Origin: Bacteroidota bacterium
GTDB lineage: Bacteria > Bacteroidota > Bacteroidia > Chitinophagales > UBA8649
Assembly: GCA_003447535.1 (NCBI GenBank)
Contig: DLYY01000183.1
Location: 10,926-44,432 of the forward strand
Direction of reading: 5' to 3'
DNA length: 33,507 bases
The notes under the pieces are model-generated. The model was not told the DNA's origin. It saw only the letters and a program-made list of their open reading frames with translations, and did not search any database. Shown here one piece after another: positions 8,792 to 17,138 of the stretch. Positions within the stretch are counted from its first letter, which is position 1, and every line of letters begins with the position of its first letter. Both the position numbers and the translations under genes were made by a program.

Positions 8792-10276
8792 ATGAAACCA
8801 AAACAAATTTTACTTGCCTTAACCCTACTCTTTTTTTCAGGGTTTACTCAAGTCTATGCAACCCCAAGTAATGACGCCGATCACACCGTGATTGAGGGCA
8901 ACAATCATGCACACGCTGTAGATGAAAACCATGGCGGGCATGACGATCACGCCCCACATCCGGCTGCTGTTTTACCCTTTGTCCTCTTACTAGGCATGAT
9001 TGCCACTGGACCTTTGTTTTACGAGCATTTCTGGCACAAGCGCTATCCCTTAGTCGCCACTCTCCTTGGTACTATCGTAGTATTCTATTACGTTTTTGCA
9101 TTAAAAAATACCCATGCCCCGATTCATGCCCTGTTTGAATATATGTCCTTTATCGCCCTGGTAGGAAGTCTTTTCGTTATATCTGGAGGAATCCTAATCG
9201 AAGCGGATCTTAAAAGTAAACCGATGATAAATGTGGGGCTGTTGGTGTTTGGAGCTGTTCTGGCTAATGTAATCGGTACTACGGGGGCATCCATGCTTTT
9301 AATAAGACCTTTTATTCGACTAAACAAGTCTCGAATAATGCCTTTTCACATCGTCTTTTTCATATTTATTGTAAGTAATGTTGGTGGCTCACTCACACCC
9401 ATTGGAGATCCGCCTCTATTCCTAGGGTTCCTCAAAGGGGTTCCTTTCTTTTGGACGCTACAACATGCTGCACCTTACTGGGCATTTGCAGTAATCATGC
9501 TATCGTCCATATTCTTTGTCTTGGACACAAGGTCCCTCCGAAAAGAACGTGTAAACACCGCAGAAACTCAAGTAGCTAATAGCATACGGATTAGTGGAAG
9601 CCACAATATCCTCTTTCTTGGGCTGATTTGTGGATTTGTTTTTCTCGACCCGAATGTCATTGATATGCCTTCGTGGGCCTATATCACCTACGACGGAGGG
9701 GAAATGAGTTATCTCCGAGAAGTCTTAATGATTCTTACACTTCTTATTGGCTACCGTTTATCTTCAAAAAGTGCATTGCAAGGAAATGAATTCACCTTTG
9801 AACCCATTCGAGAAGTTGCCTTCCTCTTTATTGGAATATTTGCAACGATGATGCCGGCCTTAGATTTAATTAGAGCATTTGCCCAATCCGATACTGGAGC
9901 GAAATTAATTACCACCGATACACTTTATTGGGGTACTGGTTTGTTCTCAGGCATTTTAGACAATGCCCCAACCTATCTTAACTTTTTATCTGCTGGAATG
10001 GGTAAGTATGGGCTAAATATTTCAGACAAGTCGGATGTCCTTCTCTTTTTATCTAGACCCGAACCTATGCTCTTGGCAATATCCATAGCTTCCGTATTCT
10101 TTGGAGCAATGTCCTATATAGGTAATGCTCCCAACTTTATGGTCAAATCAATTGCTGAACAGAACGGTGTGAAAATGCCATCCTTTATGGGATACATTAT
10201 TCGATATAGCCTAGTATACTTACTACCCGTGCTAATCCTAACCCACTTTCTTCTCAAACTGCTGACAGGATTTTAA
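8792..10276 (+). CDS. nhaD: NhaD-type Na+/H+ antiporter with His-rich N-terminal segment
   Basis: This 494-residue polytopic inner-membrane transporter of the ion-transporter (NhaD/ArsB) superfamily probably exchanges Na+ (or Li+) for H+. The ATG at 8792 is chosen over the upstream TTG because it begins a good signal peptide (MKPKQ, hydrophobic core, VYA-TP near 23). The mature N-terminus carries seven His in residues 31-56 with many Asp/Glu, and then about twelve membrane segments follow. The diagnostic NhaD stretch SNVGGSLTPIGDPPLFLGFL is at about 195-214, and TGASMLLIRPF and DNAPTYLNFL are also present. It follows the dehydrogenase by 4 nt. The stop TAA overlaps the nrdA stop by 4 nt on the opposite strand. 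Marine Bacteroidota usually carry such a gene. The ion is inferred from the family. Confidence 0.86.
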   Translation: MKPKQILLALTLLFFSGFTQVYATPSNDADHTVIEGNNHAHAVDENHGGHDDHAPHPAAVLPFVLLLGMIATGPLFYEHFWHKRYPLVATLLGTIVVFYYVFALKNTHAPIHALFEYMSFIALVGSLFVISGGILIEADLKSKPMINVGLLVFGAVLANVIGTTGASMLLIRPFIRLNKSRIMPFHIVFFIFIVSNVGGSLTPIGDPPLFLGFLKGVPFFWTLQHAAPYWAFAVIMLSSIFFVLDTRSLRKERVNTAETQVANSIRISGSHNILFLGLICGFVFLDPNVIDMPSWAYITYDGGEMSYLREVLMILTLLIGYRLSSKSALQGNEFTFEPIREVAFLFIGIFATMMPALDLIRAFAQSDTGAKLITTDTLYWGTGLFSGILDNAPTYLNFLSAGMGKYGLNISDKSDVLLFLSRPEPMLLAISIASVFFGAMSYIGNAPNFMVKSIAEQNGVKMPSFMGYIIRYSLVYLLPVLILTHFLLKLLTGF

Positions 10277-12774
10277 CCTGAGCAACTCTCACAGTCTGGA
10301 TTGTCAATGCTACATGCATTAACAGCCCGAATAGCATCCTGATCAGACATTATTTCTGCTGGCTTTGCGTCCTCAGATACAACAGGTTGCTGCGAAGGTG
10401 AAGTAGCGCCCTGTGTTGGCATCACGCTAGGCTGTCTTGCCTGTACCGGCTTAGAATCAACCTGTTGTACAGCTGGAGATTCTTCCTTTGGTGCAGCTAC
10501 CTTCTTTAACGAATTGTCAAGTCCCATCTGAACGGCAGCACGCGCTGCTTGAGTTCTGAGATAATACGTTCCCGTCTTTAGACCTTTTTGCCAAGCATGG
10601 AAGTGCATAGCATTGAGTTTCTTAATGGTTGCATCTTGCATAAAGATATTCATGCTTTGGCTTTGACAGATATACGCTCCGCGATCCGCAGCCATGTCAA
10701 TAATGTCACGTTGAGAAAGCTCCCATGCCGTCAAGTACAATTGCTTAATATCAGCAGGAATTTCTTCAATATCTTGGATAGAGCCTCTTGCCTTGATTAA
10801 GCGCATTTTCATTTGCTCATTCCATAGACCCTGATCGATTAAGTCTCGAAGAAGGTGCTTGTTAACTACAATAAACTCTCCGCTCAAAACCTTTCGGGTA
10901 TAAATATTGGTTGTGTAAGGTTCAAAACACTCATTATTGCCCAAAATCTGTGAGGTGGACGCCGTAGGCATCGGTGCAAGAAGAAGACTGTTTCGCACAC
11001 CGTGCTCCATAACTTCTTTTCGAAGTCCTTCCCAATCATAGCGATCCGTAGGCTCAACACCCCATAGATCAAACTGGAACTTCCCTTCACTCATTGGAGA
11101 ACCTTTGAAGGTTTGGTAAGCGCCCTCGCGCATAGCCATATCCTTAGATGCTGTGACTGCCGCAAAATAAATCGTTTCGAAAATGTCGCGATTCAAAAGC
11201 TTTGCCTCATGAGATGTAAACGGTAGTCGAAGCATTAAAAATGCATCGGCTAGTCCTTGAACGCCAATACCTATAGGACGATGGCGCATATTAGAATTTC
11301 GGGCCTCTTCTACCGGATAGTAATTTCCATCAATTACACGGTTTAAGTTTAAGGCTACCTGATAGGATACATCATAAAGTTTCTGGAAATCGAATTCTCG
11401 ATTATCCGTAACGAATCGGTTCAAGGCAATCGAGGCCAAATTACAAACCGCAACTTCGTCAGGTGCTGTGTACTCTATAATTTCGGTACAGAGATTGGAC
11501 GATTTGATAGTTCCAAGATTCTGTTGATTACTCTTAGCATTTGCAGCATCCTTATATAGGATATATGGGTTTCCTGTTTCTATTTGGCTCTTTAGAATTT
11601 CCAACCAAATTTGACGGGCTTTCACTACTTTTCGAGCCTTTCCTTCTGACTCATAGCGTTCATATAGATCCTTAAATTCCTGACTGTGCACATCAGCTAG
11701 CCCTGGCGCTTCGTTGGGGCAAAACAGTGACCAGTCCGTGTCTTCCTTAACGCGCTCCATAAACAAGTCAGGAATCCACATGGCATAGAAAAGATCACGG
11801 GCTCGATTTTCTTCATGACCATGATTTTTCTTGAGTTCAAGGAAGTCGTGAATGTCAGCATGCCATGGCTCCAAGTAGACAGCGAACGCACCTTTGCGTT
11901 TTCCGCCACCCTGATCCACATATCGCGCCGTATTGTTGAATACACGAAGCATTGGAATGATACCATTCGATGTTCCGTTCGTGCCTTTTATGTAGCTACC
12001 ATTCGCTCGGACATTATGTATGCTTAGACCAATTCCACCGGCAGATTTCGAAATTTCAGCGCACTGCTTTAGGGTGTCGAAAATACCTGTAATACTGTCA
12101 TCCTTCATGGTTAAAAGAAAACATGAAGACATTTGAGGTTTCGGTGTCCCCGCGTTAAACAAGGTAGGTGTTGCATGAGTAAACCAACGCTCTGACATGA
12201 GCTTGTATGTAATGAGTGCAGACTCAATATCCTCCATGTGAATCCCAAGAGAAACCCTCATCAACATGTGTTGAGGCCGCTCTGCCACCTCCCCATCAAG
12301 GCGAAGTAGATAGGCGCGCTCTAATGTTTTGAATCCGAAAAAATCGTAATGATAATCTTTGGAATGGATGATGGCAGCATCCAATTCCTCTTGATTTTTC
12401 TGCACCACCTCGTACAATTCTTTGCTGACAAGTGACGCTGGCTTTTGTGTCACGGGGTCTACATATTTATAAAGGTCGGTTGTGACCTCCGAGAAATTTT
12501 TCTTTGTACGCTTATGTAGATTTGAAACCGCGATTCGAGCAGCAAGTATAGCATAATCAGGGTGCTCCGTTGTCATGGTTGCGCATTCCTCAGCAGCCAA
12601 TTCATCAAGCTCAGCAGTAGTGACTCCCTCGTATAAACCATTAATAACCTTCTGGGCAATTTTAAAGGGTTGCACATATTTTGGATCTAAACCATAGGAG
12701 AGCTTATTAATACGTGAGGTGATTTTATCGAACATCACCTGTTCCTTTCTGCCATTTCGCTTAATTACATACAT
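10273..12774 (-). CDS. nrdA: Ribonucleoside-diphosphate reductase class Ia, alpha subunit
   Basis: This is the catalytic subunit that reduces ribonucleoside diphosphates to deoxyribonucleotides with NrdB. The 833-residue protein has an N-terminal ATP-cone (VIKRNGRKEQVMFDKI, roughly residues 3-95), which allows dATP feedback inhibition. The active-site Cys218 is in MSSCFLL. The NLCTEIIEYT motif supplies Asn427, Cys429 and Glu431, and Cys444 in AVCNLA is the partner cysteine. Tyr737-Tyr738 of the radical pathway lie in GTYYLRTQAAR. The C-terminal redox pair is Cys828/Cys831. Between about 760 and 815 there is a long Pro/Gln/Ser/Ala-rich flexible linker to that tail. It lies 48 nt downstream of nrdB on the same strand and is the last gene of that unit. 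The 3' end overlaps the nhaD stop by 4 nt. Confidence 0.97.
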   Translation of the reverse strand: MYVIKRNGRKEQVMFDKITSRINKLSYGLDPKYVQPFKIAQKVINGLYEGVTTAELDELAAEECATMTTEHPDYAILAARIAVSNLHKRTKKNFSEVTTDLYKYVDPVTQKPASLVSKELYEVVQKNQEELDAAIIHSKDYHYDFFGFKTLERAYLLRLDGEVAERPQHMLMRVSLGIHMEDIESALITYKLMSERWFTHATPTLFNAGTPKPQMSSCFLLTMKDDSITGIFDTLKQCAEISKSAGGIGLSIHNVRANGSYIKGTNGTSNGIIPMLRVFNNTARYVDQGGGKRKGAFAVYLEPWHADIHDFLELKKNHGHEENRARDLFYAMWIPDLFMERVKEDTDWSLFCPNEAPGLADVHSQEFKDLYERYESEGKARKVVKARQIWLEILKSQIETGNPYILYKDAANAKSNQQNLGTIKSSNLCTEIIEYTAPDEVAVCNLASIALNRFVTDNREFDFQKLYDVSYQVALNLNRVIDGNYYPVEEARNSNMRHRPIGIGVQGLADAFLMLRLPFTSHEAKLLNRDIFETIYFAAVTASKDMAMREGAYQTFKGSPMSEGKFQFDLWGVEPTDRYDWEGLRKEVMEHGVRNSLLLAPMPTASTSQILGNNECFEPYTTNIYTRKVLSGEFIVVNKHLLRDLIDQGLWNEQMKMRLIKARGSIQDIEEIPADIKQLYLTAWELSQRDIIDMAADRGAYICQSQSMNIFMQDATIKKLNAMHFHAWQKGLKTGTYYLRTQAARAAVQMGLDNSLKKVAAPKEESPAVQQVDSKPVQARQPSVMPTQGATSPSQQPVVSEDAKPAEIMSDQDAIRAVNACSIDNPDCESCSG

Positions 12775-12822
12775 AGTCTTGTTCTAAGTTTTTAGGTGGT
12801 TTACTTCGCTTGGCTTATTGAT

Positions 12823-13875
12823 TTAGAATTCGATATTTCCCATGTCAAATTCATCTATTTCCTTTGTTTCATCTTGAGATTGCCCCATTTTACCTCTGTT
12901 TTTCACTCCAGCTATCTGATATTCCGAAACTCGACTTTCAAAGAAATTCGTTTTTCGCTCCATACTAATCATGTCCATCCACTGGAATGGATTCGACGTA
13001 TGATAGTGAGCAGGGTAACCCAAGGCAGTAATCCAGTGATCGGCTACATACTCGATGTATTCAATCATGCTGTTTGCATTCATACCGATTAAGGATACAG
13101 GAAGCGCTTCACTCACAAATTCCTTTTCCGCCTCTACAGCATCACAGATAATCGCTTTGATGTCCTCGTAGGACAACTTGTGCTTGAGCATTTTATAGAG
13201 ATGAACAGCAAACTCACAGTGCATTCCTTCATCACGACTAATTAACTCATTTGATTGACTTAGCCCTTTCATCAAGCCGCGCTTCTTCAGCCAAAAGATG
13301 GAGCAAAAACTTCCCGAAAAGAAAATTCCTTCCACCGCGCAAAAGGCTACTAGCCGGTGGGCAAAAGAAGGAGCCGTATCAATCCAGCGCAAAGCCCATT
13401 CTGCTTTCTTTTTTACACAGGGAACTGTTTCTAGTGCATTGAAAAGGTTGGTCTTCTCCTCATTGTCTTTAATGAATGTATCAATCAACAATGAATATGT
13501 TTCGGCATGGATGTTTTCCATAGCTACCTGGAAACCATAAAAGCATCGTGCCTCTGGAATGGTAACATCTTGCATGAAATTGACAACTAAGTTTTCGTTG
13601 ACAATTCCATCACTTGCTGCAAAAAAGGCTAAAACATGCTTTATAAAATGCCGTTCGTTGTCATTGAGCTTTTCCTCCCAATCAATCATATCATCTGCCA
13701 AGTCAATCTCCTCAGCCACCCAAAAGCTGGCTTCGGCGCACTTATACATATGCCACATCTCTTCGTACTGAATTGGAAATAATACAAAGCGATCCTGTGT
13801 GTCTTGCAGAATGGGTTCCTGAGCGTCAAAGTTCGTTGCCTGAGACATTGTGTTTTCAATCGTGCTGTGCTCCAT
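12823..13875 (-). CDS. nrdB: Ribonucleoside-diphosphate reductase class Ia, beta subunit
   Basis: This is the di-iron tyrosyl-radical subunit that starts catalysis in NrdA. In the 350-residue protein the metal ligands and radical site read in order as Asp89 (FFAASDG), Glu120, His123 and Tyr127 (MENIHAETYSLL), Glu182 (AVEGIFFSG), Glu216 and His219 (SRDEGMH). The radical tyrosine is present, so this is class Ia and not the Tyr-less class Ic. The sequence context is close to the eukaryotic R2 type. The acidic C-terminal tail ending DMGNIEF is the usual peptide that docks on NrdA. The ATG at 13875 is used; Met10 at 13848 is a possible shorter start. It is the first gene of an nrdB-nrdA unit, with a 485-nt nongenic region upstream that probably holds its promoter and leader. 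Confidence 0.97.
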   Translation of the reverse strand: MEHSTIENTMSQATNFDAQEPILQDTQDRFVLFPIQYEEMWHMYKCAEASFWVAEEIDLADDMIDWEEKLNDNERHFIKHVLAFFAASDGIVNENLVVNFMQDVTIPEARCFYGFQVAMENIHAETYSLLIDTFIKDNEEKTNLFNALETVPCVKKKAEWALRWIDTAPSFAHRLVAFCAVEGIFFSGSFCSIFWLKKRGLMKGLSQSNELISRDEGMHCEFAVHLYKMLKHKLSYEDIKAIICDAVEAEKEFVSEALPVSLIGMNANSMIEYIEYVADHWITALGYPAHYHTSNPFQWMDMISMERKTNFFESRVSEYQIAGVKNRGKMGQSQDETKEIDEFDMGNIEF

Positions 13876-14360
13876 GGTTGTTTTTCTTATTTGTCTTTAT
13901 TCTAATTATGACTTTCTCGTGTTTTTGTTTTGGCTGTTTGTCTTTTTTTCCTCATTTCCTTACTCTCTCTTCTTCTCTCTGCCAACATGTTTTATTTGTT
14001 GTAATTAGACTTTTACAACATCTTCCAATGCAAAATACCTCACAATAGGGACAAAAAATCCCTGTCAAAACGTTGAAACATTTTGAAAAGGATACTTATC
14101 TTCATGTTAGGTGCAAGGGATAGAAAATGGTTCTGTAATCCACCCTTAAAATTGCAAGAAGCCAAATCCCAACATCTCCGTTGCTTCTGACTCTAATCTA
14201 ATAGCATATTCCTCGCTTTGCAAGTTCTGTTTTCAACACCATAAAAGTGAATAAACGTATCTGCCTATTTATTAGGAAGTTAGAGTGTTGATTACATTTA
14301 TTTTACATCTAGAAAACGCAGTCGAAACACAGGTTGGTGCGCTGTTAATGACAATGCTGA
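13876..14360. other. 485-nt nongenic region upstream of nrdB with clustered inverted repeats
   Basis: There is no credible gene in this stretch between the nrdB start and the dusB stop. The part next to nrdB (about 13885-13990) is almost pure pyrimidine on the plus strand, so the nrdB leader would be purine-rich. Three inverted repeats follow: AGGGA/TCCCT with a 7-nt loop (14047-14063), CAAAACGTT/AACATTTTG with one mismatch (14066-14085), and a longer one built from TGCA, AGGGAT, ATCC..CCTT and TGCA (14112-14156). It probably contains the nrdB promoter and a regulated 5' leader, or a small RNA. I could not match it to a known riboswitch or RNA family, and no clear NrdR box is visible. Confidence 0.5.
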
Positions 14361-15347
14361 TTAATGCTCTTGATAGCGGGACTCTACTTGGCTTAATGTG
14401 TCATGTAATTCATTGATACTCATAGATGTAACGAGAATCTTTCGGAATTCTTTTACACCAGGAAGCCCCCTAAAGTATGGTCCATAATGACGGCGTGTTT
14501 CAAGAATTCCGAGCTTTTCACCCTTCCATGAAATCGCTGTATCTAAATGCTTTCTCGCCGTCTTTACGCGCTCTGAAATCGATGGGCTTGGCGCATGAAT
14601 TCCTTCTTCCATAAAGGTCTTACATGCCTTGAAAATCCAAGGATTGCCAATTGCTGCCCGACCAATCATTATTCCATCCACTCCGTACTTGCTTTTGTAC
14701 TCAATTAACTTTGCAGGATCGTCAATATCGCCATTCCCGAAAACGGGAATATAAAGCCTCGGATTGTCCTTGGTATTGGCAATTAGGCGCCAGTCAGCAT
14801 CCCCTCGATACATTTGCTTGCGCGTCCTGCCATGAATGCTTATTGCGTGGATCCCTACATCTTGTAATCGCTCAGCAACCTCTACAATAAATTTTGTGCT
14901 TTCATCCCAACCAAGTCGCGTCTTAACCGTAACCGGCAGGCTAGTGTTGTCAACAATCAACTTGGTTAATCGCACCATGCGAGGAATATCTTGTAAAATT
15001 CCCGCTCCAGCCATTTTACAGACAACCTTTTTTACCGGACAACCATAATTAATGTCTATGACATCTGGATTTGCCTCTTCAACCATTTTTAAAGAAGTTA
15101 ACATTGCTTGTTCATCGGAACCAAAAATTTGAATTCCAATCGGCCGTTCTTCTGGGTAGATATCTAACTTTTGAATGCTCTTGGCGGCCCCGTGGGCAAG
15201 GCCATCGGTTGATATGAATTCGGTGTACAACATATCAGCCCCTTGATCTTTACACAGCGCCCTAAAGGGTGGGTCACTCACATCTTCCATTGGCGCCAGC
15301 AGCAGAGGGAAGTCACCCAAATCCAAGTTGCCTATTTTCACACCCAT
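14361..15347 (-). CDS. dusB: tRNA-dihydrouridine synthase (DusB type)
   Basis: This FMN-dependent enzyme reduces specific uridines in tRNA to dihydrouridine. The 328-residue TIM-barrel protein shows LLLAPMEDVSDPPFR at 15-29, the ENTEFIS-like YTEFIS, and the catalytic-cysteine motif DINYGCPVKKV with Cys103. The product- and FMN-binding motifs VTVKTRLGW, ISIHGRTRKQMYRGDADW, FGNGDI and GIMIGRAAIGNPWIF follow in order. The length and the DINYGCP context fit the Dus family used across Bacteroidota. The start ATG at 15347 lies only 4 nt after a perfect TAnnTTTG -7-like box (15359-15352), so its mRNA may have almost no leader. It is divergent from the CPBP protease gene at 15416. Confidence 0.95.
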   Translation of the reverse strand: MGVKIGNLDLGDFPLLLAPMEDVSDPPFRALCKDQGADMLYTEFISTDGLAHGAAKSIQKLDIYPEERPIGIQIFGSDEQAMLTSLKMVEEANPDVIDINYGCPVKKVVCKMAGAGILQDIPRMVRLTKLIVDNTSLPVTVKTRLGWDESTKFIVEVAERLQDVGIHAISIHGRTRKQMYRGDADWRLIANTKDNPRLYIPVFGNGDIDDPAKLIEYKSKYGVDGIMIGRAAIGNPWIFKACKTFMEEGIHAPSPSISERVKTARKHLDTAISWKGEKLGILETRRHYGPYFRGLPGVKEFRKILVTSMSINELHDTLSQVESRYQEH

Positions 15348-15351
15348 AACA

Positions 15352-15359
15352 CAAAATTA
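15352..15359 (-). promoter_or_regulatory. Putative -7 box for dusB
   Basis: On the minus strand the sequence TAATTTTG matches the Bacteroidota -7 consensus TAnnTTTG exactly and ends 4 nt before the dusB ATG. A -33 element at the expected distance is weak (TGG-like). If used, transcription would begin at or next to the start codon. Confidence 0.35.
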
Positions 15360-15384
15360 CACTACTTATTTAGCTCGTGGCCAT

Positions 15385-15392
15385 TACCTTCG
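15385..15392 (+). promoter_or_regulatory. Putative -7 box for the CPBP-cdsA-psd unit
   Basis: TACCTTCG, followed by C, lies 23 nt before the ATG at 15416. It is identical to the box in front of rpmH and one base off TAnnTTTG. No good -33 element is visible 19-21 nt upstream, so the call is tentative. Confidence 0.3.
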
Positions 15393-15415
15393 CTAAAAAG
15401 GGTCAATAATTCCTT

Positions 15416-16288
15416 ATGATGAATACACCATCACTAACATCAAAAGCAAAAAGGGAAGTCTTCTTAATCAGCGGCTATTTACTCTTTCTTGCAGGACTTT
15501 CTCTTTACCTGATGTTACTCCCGCCAAATTCGCAAGAACGAACCTTTACGCTAGAAACCTTATTCCTTAATGTTGTTGGCACAGTGGTAATTTTCTCCCC
15601 GATTCTTTATATATGGTGGAGGTCTTCAACAGAAGCCCCCCTGAATCCAATGGTTAAGCAAGGCATTAAGCCAAAGGCAGTGGGTGGCATTGTGGCGCTT
15701 GCTCTTGTGCTCCCTTTTGCGCTATTGCCATTAGAGTTTTTGGTAGACAACGTAATTACTTTATTGCCAGAGAAAATTAACAAGGCCGCTCAATCCATCA
15801 ACGAGCAATCAAATGCCATTGTTATTGTTCAACAAATGGAACATTCCCCACTTGTAATAGTTAGCCTATACATTGCCTTAGCCGCCATGCCGGCCATCAT
15901 TGAAGAATTTGTATTTCGGGGAATCTTGCAACATCGCATGCATGTTAGTGGCCTAAAGCCGATATGGGCAATTGGGCTTAGTAGCTTAATCTTTTGTATC
16001 ATGCATCTACAACTTGTCAACCTATTACCCATGATGATTTTATCCTCCATTCTGGGATGGTTATACTATCATGGACAATCTCTGCACTATTCCGTGCTTT
16101 TTCATGCCTTGAACAATGCCTTCTCCATCACTATATTAATTGGTCTTGGCGGAGACCCGAGCACGGACGAATCAAGTCCATGGTTTTGGGTTGTTAGCAT
16201 GGGGGCTATATTTACAGCTTTAATGCTACTTAAATCTTTGCATAAAACACTACACTCAGAGGATATTACTCAACCAAAAAATGCGTAA
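15416..16288 (+). CDS. CPBP family intramembrane metalloprotease
   Basis: This 290-residue polytopic membrane protein belongs to the CPBP family (CAAX proteases and bacteriocin-processing enzymes, also called Abi). The family's active-site motifs are intact: EEFVFRG (Glu163, Glu164, Arg168), the second-motif His197 in FCIMHLQ, and HALN (His230, Asn233). About six to eight membrane segments are visible. The substrate is unknown. The frame opens with two consecutive ATGs at 15416 and 15419, and either may be used. It is the first gene of a three-gene run with cdsA (6-nt gap) and psd (1-nt gap), so it is probably made together with phospholipid-synthesis enzymes. Whether this reflects function or only packing cannot be told. 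Confidence 0.87.
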   Translation: MMNTPSLTSKAKREVFLISGYLLFLAGLSLYLMLLPPNSQERTFTLETLFLNVVGTVVIFSPILYIWWRSSTEAPLNPMVKQGIKPKAVGGIVALALVLPFALLPLEFLVDNVITLLPEKINKAAQSINEQSNAIVIVQQMEHSPLVIVSLYIALAAMPAIIEEFVFRGILQHRMHVSGLKPIWAIGLSSLIFCIMHLQLVNLLPMMILSSILGWLYYHGQSLHYSVLFHALNNAFSITILIGLGGDPSTDESSPWFWVVSMGAIFTALMLLKSLHKTLHSEDITQPKNA

Positions 16289-16294
16289 TAAGTC

Positions 16295-17137
16295 ATGAAT
16301 AACTTATTGAAACGCGGCATCACAGGAAGCATACTAGTGGCTAGTATTATAGTCATGCTTTTTCTTGGTTTTCGGGTCTTCACCCTGTTCACCATGTTGC
16401 TAGGCCTAGGCCTTAGCGCTGAACTAATCGAGCTAACCCAAGTGGAAACCCCACAAAAAAAAATACACAAAACGTTCACCAAACTCGGCTTTGTTTTTCT
16501 TTCTTCTAGCTGTATTGGTGTTGTTGGCTTGTATATCGTAGGCGCGCCTATTGATTGGCCATTGTTATTGCTCTTGGCTGTTTTTCTTTCTTTTTTCTGT
16601 ATGCACGTGATCTTTTATAAAGGAAACTCTCTTGCATATCTGGCAAGCCATTTTCTCGCCCTAGCATATATCACGCTTCCACTTTGCCTTAGCCTAGTGC
16701 TTAGTCGTCATGAGGGCGGGCTGTTTCGGCCACAAAACATATTGGGTATTTTCCTTCTTCTATGGGTTTTTGATTCTTCGGCATATGGATTTGGATCGGT
16801 GTTTGGGAAACGTACACTAAGCCCCAATATATCTCCAAAGAAGACCATCGAAGGGTTTGGGCTCGCTCTAGTTGTCACTTTGGCCATTGGATATATGATA
16901 CCATTAATCTTTGTCAAGGCCTCGTGGTCCGCCATAGATTGGACGGTTATTGCGGCCATAGCTGGTATTTTTGGGACCCTTGGAGACCTCTTTGCATCAA
17001 GTATAAAGCGAGGTGCCGGTGCTAAGGATTCTGGAAAATTACTCCCTGGGCATGGCGGATTGTTAGACCGATTTGATAGTTATCTAATGACCGTTCCTTG
17101 GGTATATTTGTACACACAAACCATAGCCCTTTTATAA
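16295..17137 (+). CDS. cdsA: Phosphatidate cytidylyltransferase CdsA
   Basis: CdsA makes CDP-diacylglycerol from CTP and phosphatidic acid in the inner membrane, the branch point of phospholipid synthesis. The 280-residue protein has an N-terminal block of hydrophobic helices, WVFDSSAYGFGSVFGK (157-172) and SPKKTIEG, and near the C-terminus the complete CDS signature running from Ser235 to Asp261 (SSIKRGAGAKDSG followed by PGHGGLLDRFDS). The length is normal for the family. It lies between the CPBP protease and psd with almost no spacing, which fits a lipid operon: CDP-diacylglycerol made here leads to phosphatidylserine, the substrate of the next enzyme. The phosphatidylserine synthase gene itself is not in the window. 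Confidence 0.96.
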   Translation: MNNLLKRGITGSILVASIIVMLFLGFRVFTLFTMLLGLGLSAELIELTQVETPQKKIHKTFTKLGFVFLSSSCIGVVGLYIVGAPIDWPLLLLLAVFLSFFCMHVIFYKGNSLAYLASHFLALAYITLPLCLSLVLSRHEGGLFRPQNILGIFLLLWVFDSSAYGFGSVFGKRTLSPNISPKKTIEGFGLALVVTLAIGYMIPLIFVKASWSAIDWTVIAAIAGIFGTLGDLFASSIKRGAGAKDSGKLLPGHGGLLDRFDSYLMTVPWVYLYTQTIALL

Positions 17138-17138
17138 C

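Noticed and set aside
13773..14048. 91-aa plus-strand frame running from nrdB into its leader
   Set aside because: It is rich in Phe, Leu, Ser and Cys because of the polypyrimidine tract and overlaps nrdB antisense; not a plausible protein.
14104..14190. 28-codon plus-strand ORF in the nrdB upstream region, preceded by TATCTTCA
   Set aside because: It is too short and without a recognisable motif; the box has no -33 partner, and the same bases form one of the hairpins.
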